NCBI GenBank assembly: GCA_040289295.1
Contig: PSLA01000030.1
Coordinates: 1 to 20,670, forward strand
Length of the DNA stretch: 20,670 bases
Reading direction: 5' to 3'
Origin: J051 sp040289295
Lineage (GTDB): Bacteria; Armatimonadota; Fimbriimonadia; Fimbriimonadales; ATM1
Shown here: one piece after another, positions 1 to 7,456 of the stretch
How positions within the stretch are numbered: the stretch's first letter is position 1
How the letters are laid out: each line of letters opens with the position of its first letter
Notes under the pieces: model-generated
What the model saw: only the letters and a program-made list of their open reading frames with translations
Database searches by the model: none
What the model was told of the DNA's origin: nothing
Translations under genes and position numbers: made by a program

Positions 1-1137
1 CGGGAAGCCGAAGGGCATCATCCACACAACCGGCGGCTACCTGACGGGGGTGCTCGCGACCTACAACTGGGTCTTCGATCACAAGGAGAGCGACATCTTC
101 TGGTGCACAGCGGACTGCGGCTGGGTAACTGGGCACAGTTACGTCGTGTACGGCCCCCTCGCCAACGGCGCCACCATCGTCATGTACGAGGGCGCGCCTG
201 ACACGCCGGACAAGGATCGGTTCTGGCGCATCGTCGAGCGCCACCAGATAACGGTTCTCTACACCGCCCCCACCGCGATCCGGGCGTTCATGAAGTGGGG
301 CGATGAGTATCCCGAGAGGTGCGATCTTTCCAGCCTCCGCCTACTTGGTTCCGTGGGCGAGCCGATAAATCCGGAAGCGTGGGTGTGGTACTGGAACCAT
401 ATCGGCGGAGGCCGGTGTCCCGTTGTGGACACCTGGTGGCAGACGGAAACCGGACACATCCTCATCTCGCCGCTGCCAGGCATCACGCACTGCAAGCCAG
501 GCTCCGCCNNNNNNNNNNGGGTATCCACGCCGAGGTCGTCTCGGAGAAAGGCGAGGTACTGAGAGGGGCGGTGGGCGGCTACCTCGCGATCATGCATCCC
601 TGGCCGGGCATGTTGCGCGGCCTGTGGAAGGACCCCGAGCGCTACGTCCAGACTTACTGGAGCCGCTTCCCTGGTCTGTACTTTCCCGCTGACGGCGTGA
701 AGCGCGACCAAGACGGCGATCTGTGGCTGCTCGGCCGCGTAGACGACGTGATGAACGTCGCAGGCCACCGCATCAGCACGATGGAAGTTGAAAGCGCACT
801 CGTGGATCACCCAGTTGTGGCGGAAGCAGCCGTCATCGGGCGATACGACGACCTGAAGGGGCAAGCGATTAGCGCCTTCGTCCTACTCCGAGCGGGCCAC
901 GAGCGGGGCGCGATCGAAGATGAGTTGCGACAACACGTTGCGAAGGTCATCGGCCCGATTGCGCGACCGGACGAAATCTTCGTTTGCGCGGATTTGCCTA
1001 AGACGCGCAGCGGTAAGATCATGCGCCGCCTGCTGCGCGACATCGCTGAGGGCCGCGCACTGGGAGACACCACGACACTTGCCGATGCAGGGGTCGTCGA
1101 TGGGCTGCGAAAACAGTACGAGCACATCGAGAGTTAG
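1..1137 (+). CDS. acs: Acetyl-CoA synthetase (AMP-forming), 5'-truncated and gapped
   Basis: This enzyme activates acetate with ATP and CoA to acetyl-CoA through an acetyl-AMP intermediate in the cytoplasm. The fragment opens inside the ATP-binding loop (GKPKGIIHTTGGYL). It continues with the DCGWVTGHSYVVYGPL segment and the WWQTETG motif typical of Acs. After the gap come YFPADGVKRDQDGDLWLLGRVDDVMNVAGHR and, near the C-terminus, LPKTRSGKIMRR. The lysine of SGK (codon 1015-1017) is the residue that acts in adenylation and is regulated by acetylation in the family. Roughly the first 260 residues lie outside the window. The reading frame is 2 before the run of N and 1 after it, which is an artefact of the placeholder length. 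The stop is one base before the coaD start, so the two genes are probably co-transcribed. Family assignment is secure. Confidence 0.96.
509..518. other. Assembly gap of 10 N inside acs
   Basis: Ten N bases interrupt acs. The upstream frame resumes in a different frame downstream, so the true missing length must be 2, 5, 8, 11 or 14 bases (one less than a multiple of three). Acs proteins usually have about five residues (T-R-P-x-x) between the KPGSA motif and the next glycine, so 14 missing bases fits best. This is a scaffolding placeholder, not a mutation. Confidence 0.9.
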
Positions 1138-1138
1138 C

Positions 1139-1624
1139 ATGGGCGTCGCTGTATATCCAGGAACCTTCGACCCGCCGACCGTCGGGCACGTGGACATCAT
1201 CAGGCGCGCAGCGGGCCTCTTCGACCGAGTCATCATCGCGGTGGGAGCGAATCCAACGAAGCGCCCCCTATTTGACATAGACGACCGACTCGCCATGCTG
1301 AAGGAGATCGCGGCGGAGTTCCGGAACGTGGACGTTGAGCCTTTCTCGGGGCTGCTCGTCGAGTTTGCCCGTGAAAAGCGCGCCTCGGTGGTGATCCGCG
1401 GCCTTCGCGCCGTATCGGACTTCGAGAATGAGTTTCAGATGGCTCTGGCAAATCGTACTCTCGCGCCTGATGTGGAGACGATCTTCCTGATGACAAGTGC
1501 AGACGTGATGTTTGTTTCGTCCAGTATTGTGAAAGAAATCGCCCGACTTGGCGGTGACGTGCGCAAACTGGTGCCCGAACCCGTGGCGAGAAGACTGCAA
1601 CAGCGAGCCGTTGAGGAGGTGTAA
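1139..1624 (+). CDS. coaD: Phosphopantetheine adenylyltransferase CoaD
   Basis: CoaD transfers AMP from ATP to 4'-phosphopantetheine to give dephospho-CoA, the fourth step of CoA synthesis. The 161-residue product matches the family length (159 in E. coli). It has the nucleotidyltransferase signature YPGTFDPPTVGH at residues 6-17, with H17 as the expected catalytic histidine. It also has the RGLRAVSDFENEFQMA helix region and the C-terminal VSSSIVKEIARLGGDV motif that closes the nucleotide site. The ATG lies one base after the acs stop and no strong ribosome site is visible, so translational coupling to acs is likely. The next gene starts six bases after its stop. Coupling to acs makes sense because one gene makes CoA and the other consumes it. 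Confidence 0.97.
   Translation: MGVAVYPGTFDPPTVGHVDIIRRAAGLFDRVIIAVGANPTKRPLFDIDDRLAMLKEIAAEFRNVDVEPFSGLLVEFAREKRASVVIRGLRAVSDFENEFQMALANRTLAPDVETIFLMTSADVMFVSSSIVKEIARLGGDVRKLVPEPVARRLQQRAVEEV
1613..1620 (+). promoter_or_regulatory. Strong Shine-Dalgarno for the coiled-coil gene
   Basis: GAGGAGGT at the end of coaD is a near-perfect anti-16S match, ten bases before the GTG at 1631. It fixes that start codon. It is by far the best ribosome site in the operon, where the other genes rely on weak sites or coupling, so this protein may be made in excess of its neighbours. Confidence 0.75.
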
Positions 1625-1630
1625 CCACAA

Positions 1631-2182
1631 GTGGAAGTCATCAAAGCATTGGAAGAGCTAAGGCAGCACCTGGAATCCACACGCCAGTTCCTCGGCATTA
1701 CCTTGGGCCTCAACAAGGAGGAGTGCGCCGTGATGCTGCGAAAGCTGCACGCCCTGCTGCCAGAGGACATTCGACAGGCGGCGCAGCTCCGAGACGACGC
1801 GCAACGCGTACTGAGCATCGCCAAACAGGAGGCGGAGACGATCGAGAACCGCGCCAGAATCGAAGCACAACACATCCTCGACGCGGCGCGCAAAGAAGCA
1901 GACCAGACCTTACAACGTGCCCGCATGCAGCAGGAACGGATGCTCAACGAGAACGAGATTCTGCGCATCGCCAAGGCAGAGGCCGATAAGACCCGCGCCG
2001 CCGCCGAGACCGAGGCGAATCGACTTCGGCGAGAGGCTGACCAGTACGCCCACGACGTGCTCACCAAACTGGAAAACGTGGTCTCAAGGGTGCTCGGGAC
2101 GGTCGAAAGGGGGCGCTCGGAACTTCAGCACTCTCTCAGGCCGGCAGACGCTGCTGCCCTCCCGAACGACAGCGACCGATGA
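1631..2182 (+). CDS. SepIVA/DivIVA-like coiled-coil protein
   Basis: This 183-residue, largely helical protein begins at GTG behind a strong ribosome site. Residues about 30-60 (LRKLHALLPEDIRQAAQLRDDAQRVL) form a short amphipathic segment. Residues about 60-145 are a continuous Ala/Glu/Arg-rich coiled coil with repeated EAETI/EADQT/EADKT heptads. It then has the segment ADQYAHDVLTKLENVVSRVLGTVERGRSEL and a polar tail. From memory, this matches mycobacterial SepIVA in both halves: the VLxxIxxIxxxxPxxxxxAxxVL block near the N-terminus and the NEVxxxAxxExxR...YVxxKLxxFE...V.RGR block near the C-terminus. In Streptomyces the homologue also sits between coaD and the DUF177 gene, the same order as here. 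SepIVA acts in envelope growth and septum formation, so a cytoplasmic, membrane-associated scaffold role is inferred. It could instead be a generic F0-b-like coiled coil. Confidence 0.7.
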   Translation: MEVIKALEELRQHLESTRQFLGITLGLNKEECAVMLRKLHALLPEDIRQAAQLRDDAQRVLSIAKQEAETIENRARIEAQHILDAARKEADQTLQRARMQQERMLNENEILRIAKAEADKTRAAAETEANRLRREADQYAHDVLTKLENVVSRVLGTVERGRSELQHSLRPADAAALPNDSDR

Positions 2183-2218
2183 GCCTGGGGGTAGACTGCC
2201 GCCCGGTCTCCGCAGGCA

Positions 2219-2734
2219 ATGCGAAAAGCACGACTCTTCGACCTGAATGACGCGCTCCAGCACCCCGGACGCAAGGTAACGCTCCAGGTCAGCACTAACC
2301 TTGAAGAAGAGACGGACATCGATCTGGTTGAGCCCGTTGTCGGTGAGATATCCGCTGTCTCGACCGGGCAAATCCTCGTAATTGAAGGAGTGCTACACAC
2401 TACGGTCGTGCTCGAGTGCGCCCGATGCACGGAGCCGGTCGAAGTGCCCCTCGACTTCGAGGTGCATGAGGAGTTCCCGGTTGAAGGCGTCGCCGCAGGC
2501 TATGGAAGCGGCGGCACAGCCCACGTCCGACCGGGCGAGGACGCAGTAATGTTCAAGGGGAACAGCCTGCTGTACGAAGAGTTAATCCGCCAGGACATCT
2601 GGGGCTGGATGCCGTTCAGTGCACTTTGCCGACCTAACTGCCCCGGTCTCGAGGTACCGGATACCCCCCCTGTCGGACGACCGGAGTTCCAGATCCTTTC
2701 CAGCCTGCTGGAGGGCAAGGAGGAGCGGGGTTAG
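2219..2734 (+). CDS. yceD: DUF177 / YceD family protein (23S rRNA accumulation)
   Basis: The 171-residue product matches the YceD/DUF177 family, whose members support accumulation of 23S rRNA and normally sit directly upstream of rpmF (ribosomal protein L32). The visible hallmarks are the central GTV-like segment (VIEGVLHTTVVLECARCTEP) with its CxxC pair, the VHEEFPV strand, and a C-terminal LCRPNCPGLEVP segment. Most Gram-positive members follow this last segment with a second CxxC (GLCPxCG). Here that pair is absent and the sequence reads DTPPVGRPEF. The C-terminus (RPEFQILSSLLEGKEERG) resembles the usual DPRxxxLKxLL end, so the frame is intact despite a run of seven C nearby. The start has only a weak GCAGG site. 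plsX begins two bases after the stop, so rpmF is missing from this position. Confidence 0.88.
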   Translation: MRKARLFDLNDALQHPGRKVTLQVSTNLEEETDIDLVEPVVGEISAVSTGQILVIEGVLHTTVVLECARCTEPVEVPLDFEVHEEFPVEGVAAGYGSGGTAHVRPGEDAVMFKGNSLLYEELIRQDIWGWMPFSALCRPNCPGLEVPDTPPVGRPEFQILSSLLEGKEERG

Positions 2735-2736
2735 GC

Positions 2737-3738
2737 ATGCGCATCGCGCTTGATGCCATGGGAGGAGACTTCGGCCCACGCGTTACCGTACCCGGAGCCG
2801 TGGCGGCTTCGGAACGGATTGACGGGCAGATTCTCTTGGTCGGAAACAAGGAAGCCATCCGCGCCTCATCGCCAGGCGACCTCCCATCCAACGTCCAAAT
2901 CGTTCCGGCAAGCGACGTCATCGAGATGGGCGAAGAGCCAGCCACCGCGGTGCGGCGTAAGCGGGACTCTTCGCTGGTGGTGGCGGCAAACCTTGTGCGC
3001 AGCGGCGAGGCTGAGGGGTTCGTGTCTGCGGGCAACACCGGGGCCGTGGCTGCGGCCGCTCACCTCTTCTGGAGGTGTATTCCGGGAGTTTCTCGACCGG
3101 CGATTGCCACCATCATTCCGAGTCGCCGAGAGAGGTTCGTGTTGTTGGACAGCGGTGCGATGCCCGACGCGACGGTTCGGAACCTGCTCGAGTTCGCGGT
3201 GATGGGAGCTGCCTACGCCGAATCTGTGCTTGGCTTGCGCAGGCCGCGCATAGCGCTGTTGAACATCGGCGAGGAACCGGGCAAAGGCAACAACCTAACC
3301 AAAGAAGCGTACAAGGTGTTCTGCGCGAACCTACCTAACTTCGTTGGTAACATTGAGGGCAAGAGCCTGTTCGACGGCAACGCTGACGTGGTGGTGTGCG
3401 ACGCGTTTGTGGGTAACGTGCTGCTCAAGACCGCGGAGGGTTTAGGCGCGTTCGTGATGGACATGTTTCGTGAGTGCGTACCGAAGAACCCGATTCTGCG
3501 CCTGCCGCTCTTGCTTTTGAGAAAGGGATTGGAAGATATGAAACGAAAAATGGACTATGCTGAAATCGGTGGTGCGCCACTGCTTGGAGTGAACGGCATC
3601 TGTTTCATTTGCCACGGGCATAGCGACGAGCGCGCAATTCGCAACGCGCTGCTGAACGCTCACCGCGGCTATGCCGGCCATCTAACCGACCTGATCGCTG
3701 AGCGGGCGGCTGCGCTGGGAGGCGAGGCAAGTGCCTAA
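2737..3738 (+). CDS. plsX: Phosphate acyltransferase PlsX
   Basis: PlsX converts acyl-ACP and phosphate to acyl-phosphate, the acyl donor for PlsY in phosphatidic acid synthesis at the membrane surface. The 333-residue length is typical. Family signatures run in order: MRIALDAMGGDFGP at the N-terminus, SAGNTGA, IALLNIGEEPGKGN, VVCDAFVGNVLLKTAEG, and near the end IGGAPLLGVNGICFICHGHS followed by IRNALLNA. A good ribosome site (AAGGAGGAG) lies inside the end of yceD, 12 bases before the ATG. The stop overlaps the fabH start by eight bases, so plsX and fabH are translationally coupled, as is common for this pair. No frameshift or missing motif is seen. Confidence 0.97.
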   Translation: MRIALDAMGGDFGPRVTVPGAVAASERIDGQILLVGNKEAIRASSPGDLPSNVQIVPASDVIEMGEEPATAVRRKRDSSLVVAANLVRSGEAEGFVSAGNTGAVAAAAHLFWRCIPGVSRPAIATIIPSRRERFVLLDSGAMPDATVRNLLEFAVMGAAYAESVLGLRRPRIALLNIGEEPGKGNNLTKEAYKVFCANLPNFVGNIEGKSLFDGNADVVVCDAFVGNVLLKTAEGLGAFVMDMFRECVPKNPILRLPLLLLRKGLEDMKRKMDYAEIGGAPLLGVNGICFICHGHSDERAIRNALLNAHRGYAGHLTDLIAERAAALGGEASA

Positions 3739-4717
3739 TCGAGCGGTCATCCAATCTATCGGCATGGCGGTCGCCGACCGCGTGATGACGAATGACGAGT
3801 TCGAGGCGATCATCGACACCACGGATGAGTGGATCCAGACTCGCACCGGCATCAAGGAGCGAAGAATCGCTGAGCCGGGGCAATCCTCATCCTACTTTGG
3901 CATACGCGCGGCAAAGGAAGCACTCGAGCGCGCGGGCAAGAGCCCAGAAGAAGTGGAGATGGTCGTTTGCGCAACCGTTACCGGCGACTACCTGTTCCCC
4001 GGCACGGCGTGTCTGATTCAGGATGCGATCGGAGCCAAAAACGCGGGCGCGTACGACCTCGGGGCTGCGTGCGCAGGCTTCATCTACGCCGCTGAAGCAG
4101 CCGCCGGCATGATTTGCAACGGAACCGTTCAGAACGCGGTCGTCGTCGGGATCGACACCTTAACGCACTTCGTTGATTGGAAGGACCGCTCCACTTGCGT
4201 GCTGTTCGGCGACGGTGGAGGAGCGGTGTTTATGGAGCGACAGAAGGACACCGAGCGCGGCATCGTTGCCACTGTGATGCTCGCCGACGGCTCCGGCGCA
4301 AGGCACATCAAGATCGCACTGGGTGGCTCGCTCAACCCACCGCACAGCGCGAGGGGCGAGGCAGCCTGCGGCTACATCTACATGGCGGGTAAGGAGGTGT
4401 TTCGATTCGCTGTTCGAGCGATGGCGGACAGTTGCAGCCGCGTGCTGGAGAAAGCAGGACTGACCAGCGACGACGTTGCCCTCTTCTGTCCGCACCAGGC
4501 GAACCTTCGCATCATCACTGCGGCCGCGGACCACCTAGGGCTTTCAATGGATCGCGTGTTCGTGAACGTGCACAAGTACGGAAACATGGGCGCGGGCAGC
4601 ATCCCCGTCGCACTTTACGAGGCTGAACAGCAGGGCAAATTGAAGCGTGGAGACCTTGTGATGACAGTGGGCTTCGGTGCTGGTCTCGTCTGGGGGGCGA
4701 ACCTGATTCGTTGGTAA
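3731..4717 (+). CDS. fabH: Beta-ketoacyl-ACP synthase III FabH
   Basis: FabH condenses acetyl-CoA (or another acyl-CoA) with malonyl-ACP to start fatty-acid elongation. The 328-residue protein carries the complete Cys-His-Asn triad: C114 in DLGAACAGF, H255 in CPHQAN and N285 in KYGNMGAGS. The WIQTRTGIKERRI segment near residue 34 is the usual CoA-binding signature. The Asn motif reads GNMGAGS where E. coli has GNTSAAS. The GTG start lies inside the end of plsX and has only a weak GGCGAGGC site before it, so coupling is expected. The fabD, fabG and acpP genes that often follow are absent and an AI-2E family gene takes their place. Its acetyl-CoA substrate comes from the first gene of the same operon. 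Confidence 0.97.
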   Translation: MPNRAVIQSIGMAVADRVMTNDEFEAIIDTTDEWIQTRTGIKERRIAEPGQSSSYFGIRAAKEALERAGKSPEEVEMVVCATVTGDYLFPGTACLIQDAIGAKNAGAYDLGAACAGFIYAAEAAAGMICNGTVQNAVVVGIDTLTHFVDWKDRSTCVLFGDGGGAVFMERQKDTERGIVATVMLADGSGARHIKIALGGSLNPPHSARGEAACGYIYMAGKEVFRFAVRAMADSCSRVLEKAGLTSDDVALFCPHQANLRIITAAADHLGLSMDRVFVNVHKYGNMGAGSIPVALYEAEQQGKLKRGDLVMTVGFGAGLVWGANLIRW

Positions 4718-4721
4718 CACG

Positions 4722-5798
4722 ATGAACACAGTCGAGCGGTATCGGAACGTCGCCTTCGGGCTGATCTGCCTGCTCGTTCTGTTCCTCATCATCTATATGC
4801 TTCGCCCGTTTTGGCAGGCGATTGTGTGGGCGATAACGCTTGCCATCATCATTTATCCCGTTCACAAGCGGATCGCCGACCGTTACGGAGACACGGTCGG
4901 TGCCCTCGTTTCGACACTCGGCGCCCTCCTGTTCGTCGTCGGGCCTCTGGTGTTGACCGGATTGCTTTTTTACGCGGAGTTGCGCTCGATGGCGGCGGTC
5001 GTCGAGCAGGGGACGGACGGCCGAGGGCAGTCGCTCAACCTGTCGGATCTGATTGACGAGGCGGATCGTTTCGTCCAACCGTATGCGCAACAAGTCGGGC
5101 TCACGGACTTTAGCGTTCGCTCGATGACGGAGAACTGGGCCAAGTCGCTCCAGGGCAAGACGGGACAGTTCATCACCACCGGTATCCAGGTTGTGTTGAA
5201 CTTCATCTTCGGCATGCTGCTGCTGTTTTTCTTGCTTCGCGACGGCAGTAAGTTGAAGATCCCATCCCTCGATCTCATTCCTCTGGAGAGGGAGCAGTCT
5301 CAGCGCGTACTTGATTCGGTGTACGACATGGTGCACGCCACATTCTTGGGCATCGTGCTCGTCGCCCTCGCGCAAGGTGTCGCCATCGGCGTAACGTACT
5401 GGTTGCTTGGGGTTCCCTTTCCGTTCTTGTTGGCGCTCCTATCGATTCTGCTTGCGCTAATTCCGATGGCTGGAACTCCGGTGCTGTGGGTGCCGATCGC
5501 GATCCTGCTGGCTGCGCAAGGTGAGTACGCTAAGGCGATTACGCTCGTGGCTGTGGGAGTCCTCATTGCCGGGCAGATTGACACGGTGCTTCGCCCGCTG
5601 ATCATCGGCTCGCGCGTGAAGATTCACGCGGCGCCGATCTTCTTTTCGCTACTCGGCGGCATCGTAACGCTGGGCCCGGTTGGGGTGATCGTCGGGCCGG
5701 TCGTGCTCATCATCGGCATCGGCGCGGCGCAGATTCTTCGCGAGATGGTGCGTCAAGCCGCCTCCGAGGAGCTGGAGGCCGAAAGGAACCAAGGCTGA
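4722..5798 (+). CDS. AI-2E family transporter (PerM/YdiK/TqsA-type membrane protein)
   Basis: The 358-residue product is an integral membrane protein of the AI-2E exporter superfamily. Two hydrophobic helices lie at about 10-28 and 31-48, and a third at about 61-85. A soluble segment of about 65 residues follows, then helices at about 150-172, 205-230, 232-263, 270-290 and 305-340. Family motifs are visible: LALIPMAGTPVLWVPIAI and, after it, DTVLRPLIIGSRVKIHAAPIFFSLLGG followed by LGPVGVIVGPV. Members include the autoinducer-2 exporter TqsA, Na+/H+ antiporters and many proteins of unknown substrate, so quorum sensing should not be inferred. It starts four bases after fabH and ends one base from the convergent RNase J stop. 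Its place in a lipid operon may be incidental. Confidence 0.92.
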   Translation: MNTVERYRNVAFGLICLLVLFLIIYMLRPFWQAIVWAITLAIIIYPVHKRIADRYGDTVGALVSTLGALLFVVGPLVLTGLLFYAELRSMAAVVEQGTDGRGQSLNLSDLIDEADRFVQPYAQQVGLTDFSVRSMTENWAKSLQGKTGQFITTGIQVVLNFIFGMLLLFFLLRDGSKLKIPSLDLIPLEREQSQRVLDSVYDMVHATFLGIVLVALAQGVAIGVTYWLLGVPFPFLLALLSILLALIPMAGTPVLWVPIAILLAAQGEYAKAITLVAVGVLIAGQIDTVLRPLIIGSRVKIHAAPIFFSLLGGIVTLGPVGVIVGPVVLIIGIGAAQILREMVRQAASEELEAERNQG

Positions 5799-5799
5799 C

Positions 5800-7446
5800 C
5801 TACACGTCAACGACCGACGCCACAACCATCGGATAACGCCGCATCTGCTTTCGCAGGTACCTCCGCGCCGACTCATCAATGCGCAACTCGACGCCCGTAA
5901 CGTCTTTCAGGTCCGGCAGCGTGAGCGAAGCGAGCGTCGCCTTCAGGACAGCGCGCAGCTCGTCCAACTCTCCGTCGCCTGTGAGCACGCCGCGTGCTAA
6001 CACCTCAGGCTCTCCGACCACCTGGCCTGCGTCGGAGTCTATCGCGACGGTGATGACGATGACGCCGTCGCGCGCCAGCGTCGAGCGGTCGCGAAGTGTC
6101 TCTTCTGGAACACCCGCGACGGCCGCAGTGTCAACAAGGATGCGACCACAGGGCACGGGCTCGCCGAAACGCGCGCCGTCGCGCTCGACAATCAGCTGCA
6201 TCCCGTTCTCCATCACAACGACGCTGTCCTCCGAGTAGCCCATCTCTTCTGCAAGATTCAGGTAGTGATGGACGTGCCTCGGCTCACCGTGAACTGGAAC
6301 GATGTAGTCGGGACGCGTGAGGTTGATCAGCATGCGCAATTCCTCCGCGTAGCCGTGTCCGCTCACGTGCACTCCTTCGTCAGGGCCATACACGACGTTC
6401 GCGCCCTGCCGGAACAAGCGATTGATGGTTTGATAGATGGCGGCTTCGTTCCCTGGGATGGGGCGCGCGGAATAGATGACGGTATCGCCCTTCTTGACAT
6501 AGAGCTGGCGGTGAGCATCCGTTGCGATTCGGTTCAGCGCAGCCATCGGCTCCCCCTGGCTCCCGGTCGCGAGGATTGTCAGGCGGCTGTCTGAGATGTC
6601 CTCACACTCGTCGAGGCTCACCAATATGTCGTCGTCGGCGCGAATGATGCCGAGGGAGCGACCGATGGCGGTGGTCTGCTCCATGCTCCTGCCCGCGATG
6701 GCAACCTTCCTACCGAATTGCCTCGACACGTCAATCGCCTGCTGAAGGCGGTGGAGGTTCGATGCAAATGTAGTTATAATAATCCTCCCTTCTGCGGAGC
6801 GAAACACGCGCTCGAAACCAGCGCGTACGGTGCGCTCGCTCGGGCTCCAGCCGGCAAACTCGACGTTCGTGCAGTCGGAAAGAAGCACGGTAACTCCCTC
6901 GTCTCCCAATTCGCCGAGTCGCGCGATGTCGGACAACTTGCCATCTATTGGTGTAAAGTCGATCTTGAAGTCTCCCGAGAAGAGCACGATGCCGATGGCG
7001 GTGCGAATCGCTAGCGCGCACGACTGTGGGAGGCTGTGAGTCATGTGAATTGGCTCGACTTCGAAGGGACCGGCCTGAAACGGTTCGCCAGGAGTGATTG
7101 TCTTCAGCTCGCCCAGCACCCTCCGTCCAGGTTCGTTCAGTTTGCGCTTTACGAGCGCGATCGTTAGTTCGGTGCCGTAAACAGGGACATCAAGTTCAGA
7201 GAGGATGTACGGCAGCGCACCAACGTGGTCTTCGTGCCCATGAGTAAGCACGATGCCCACAACCTTCTCGGCGTTCTCACGAAGATAAGTGTAATCCGGA
7301 ATGACAATGTCGACTCCATGCATCTCATCCGTGGGAAAGCTAAGTCCGGCATCAACAACCAGGATAGCATCGCCCTGACGGAGCGCCGTGATGTTCTTTC
7401 CGATTTCGCCGGCGCCTCCGAGGGGAATTAAAGAGATTTCGCTCAC
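5800..7446 (-). CDS. rnj: Ribonuclease J
   Basis: RNase J is a metallo-beta-lactamase/beta-CASP nuclease with 5' exonuclease and endonuclease activity in mRNA decay and rRNA maturation. From the GTG at 7446 the protein is 548 residues, close to the usual 555. It opens with ISLIPLGGAGEIGKN, followed by the zinc motif THGHEDH (H69, H71, D73, H74), H137 in MTHSLPQS, D159 in SGDFKID, then ATGSQGEPMAAL, SGHGYAEEL and VPVHGEPRH. A C-terminal domain follows. The frame stays open to 7530, but that extension would overlap the preceding glycosyltransferase by 74 bases and is low-complexity arginine-rich sequence, so I choose 7446, ten bases after that gene's stop. No good ribosome site is visible, so coupling is likely. 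HSLPQS replaces the commoner HSIPDS. Confidence 0.95.
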   Translation of the reverse strand: MSEISLIPLGGAGEIGKNITALRQGDAILVVDAGLSFPTDEMHGVDIVIPDYTYLRENAEKVVGIVLTHGHEDHVGALPYILSELDVPVYGTELTIALVKRKLNEPGRRVLGELKTITPGEPFQAGPFEVEPIHMTHSLPQSCALAIRTAIGIVLFSGDFKIDFTPIDGKLSDIARLGELGDEGVTVLLSDCTNVEFAGWSPSERTVRAGFERVFRSAEGRIIITTFASNLHRLQQAIDVSRQFGRKVAIAGRSMEQTTAIGRSLGIIRADDDILVSLDECEDISDSRLTILATGSQGEPMAALNRIATDAHRQLYVKKGDTVIYSARPIPGNEAAIYQTINRLFRQGANVVYGPDEGVHVSGHGYAEELRMLINLTRPDYIVPVHGEPRHVHHYLNLAEEMGYSEDSVVVMENGMQLIVERDGARFGEPVPCGRILVDTAAVAGVPEETLRDRSTLARDGVIVITVAIDSDAGQVVGEPEVLARGVLTGDGELDELRAVLKATLASLTLPDLKDVTGVELRIDESARRYLRKQMRRYPMVVASVVDV

Positions 7447-7456
7447 GGGGGACAGT

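Noticed and set aside
4515..5375. A 286-codon minus-strand open frame over fabH and the AI-2E gene
   Set aside because: It is charged, low-complexity sequence that mirrors hydrophobic codons of the membrane protein. It is a shadow.
4722..5798. Quorum-sensing role from the AI-2E family name
   Set aside because: The family is broad, most members have no tie to autoinducer-2, and no luxS or signalling gene is nearby.
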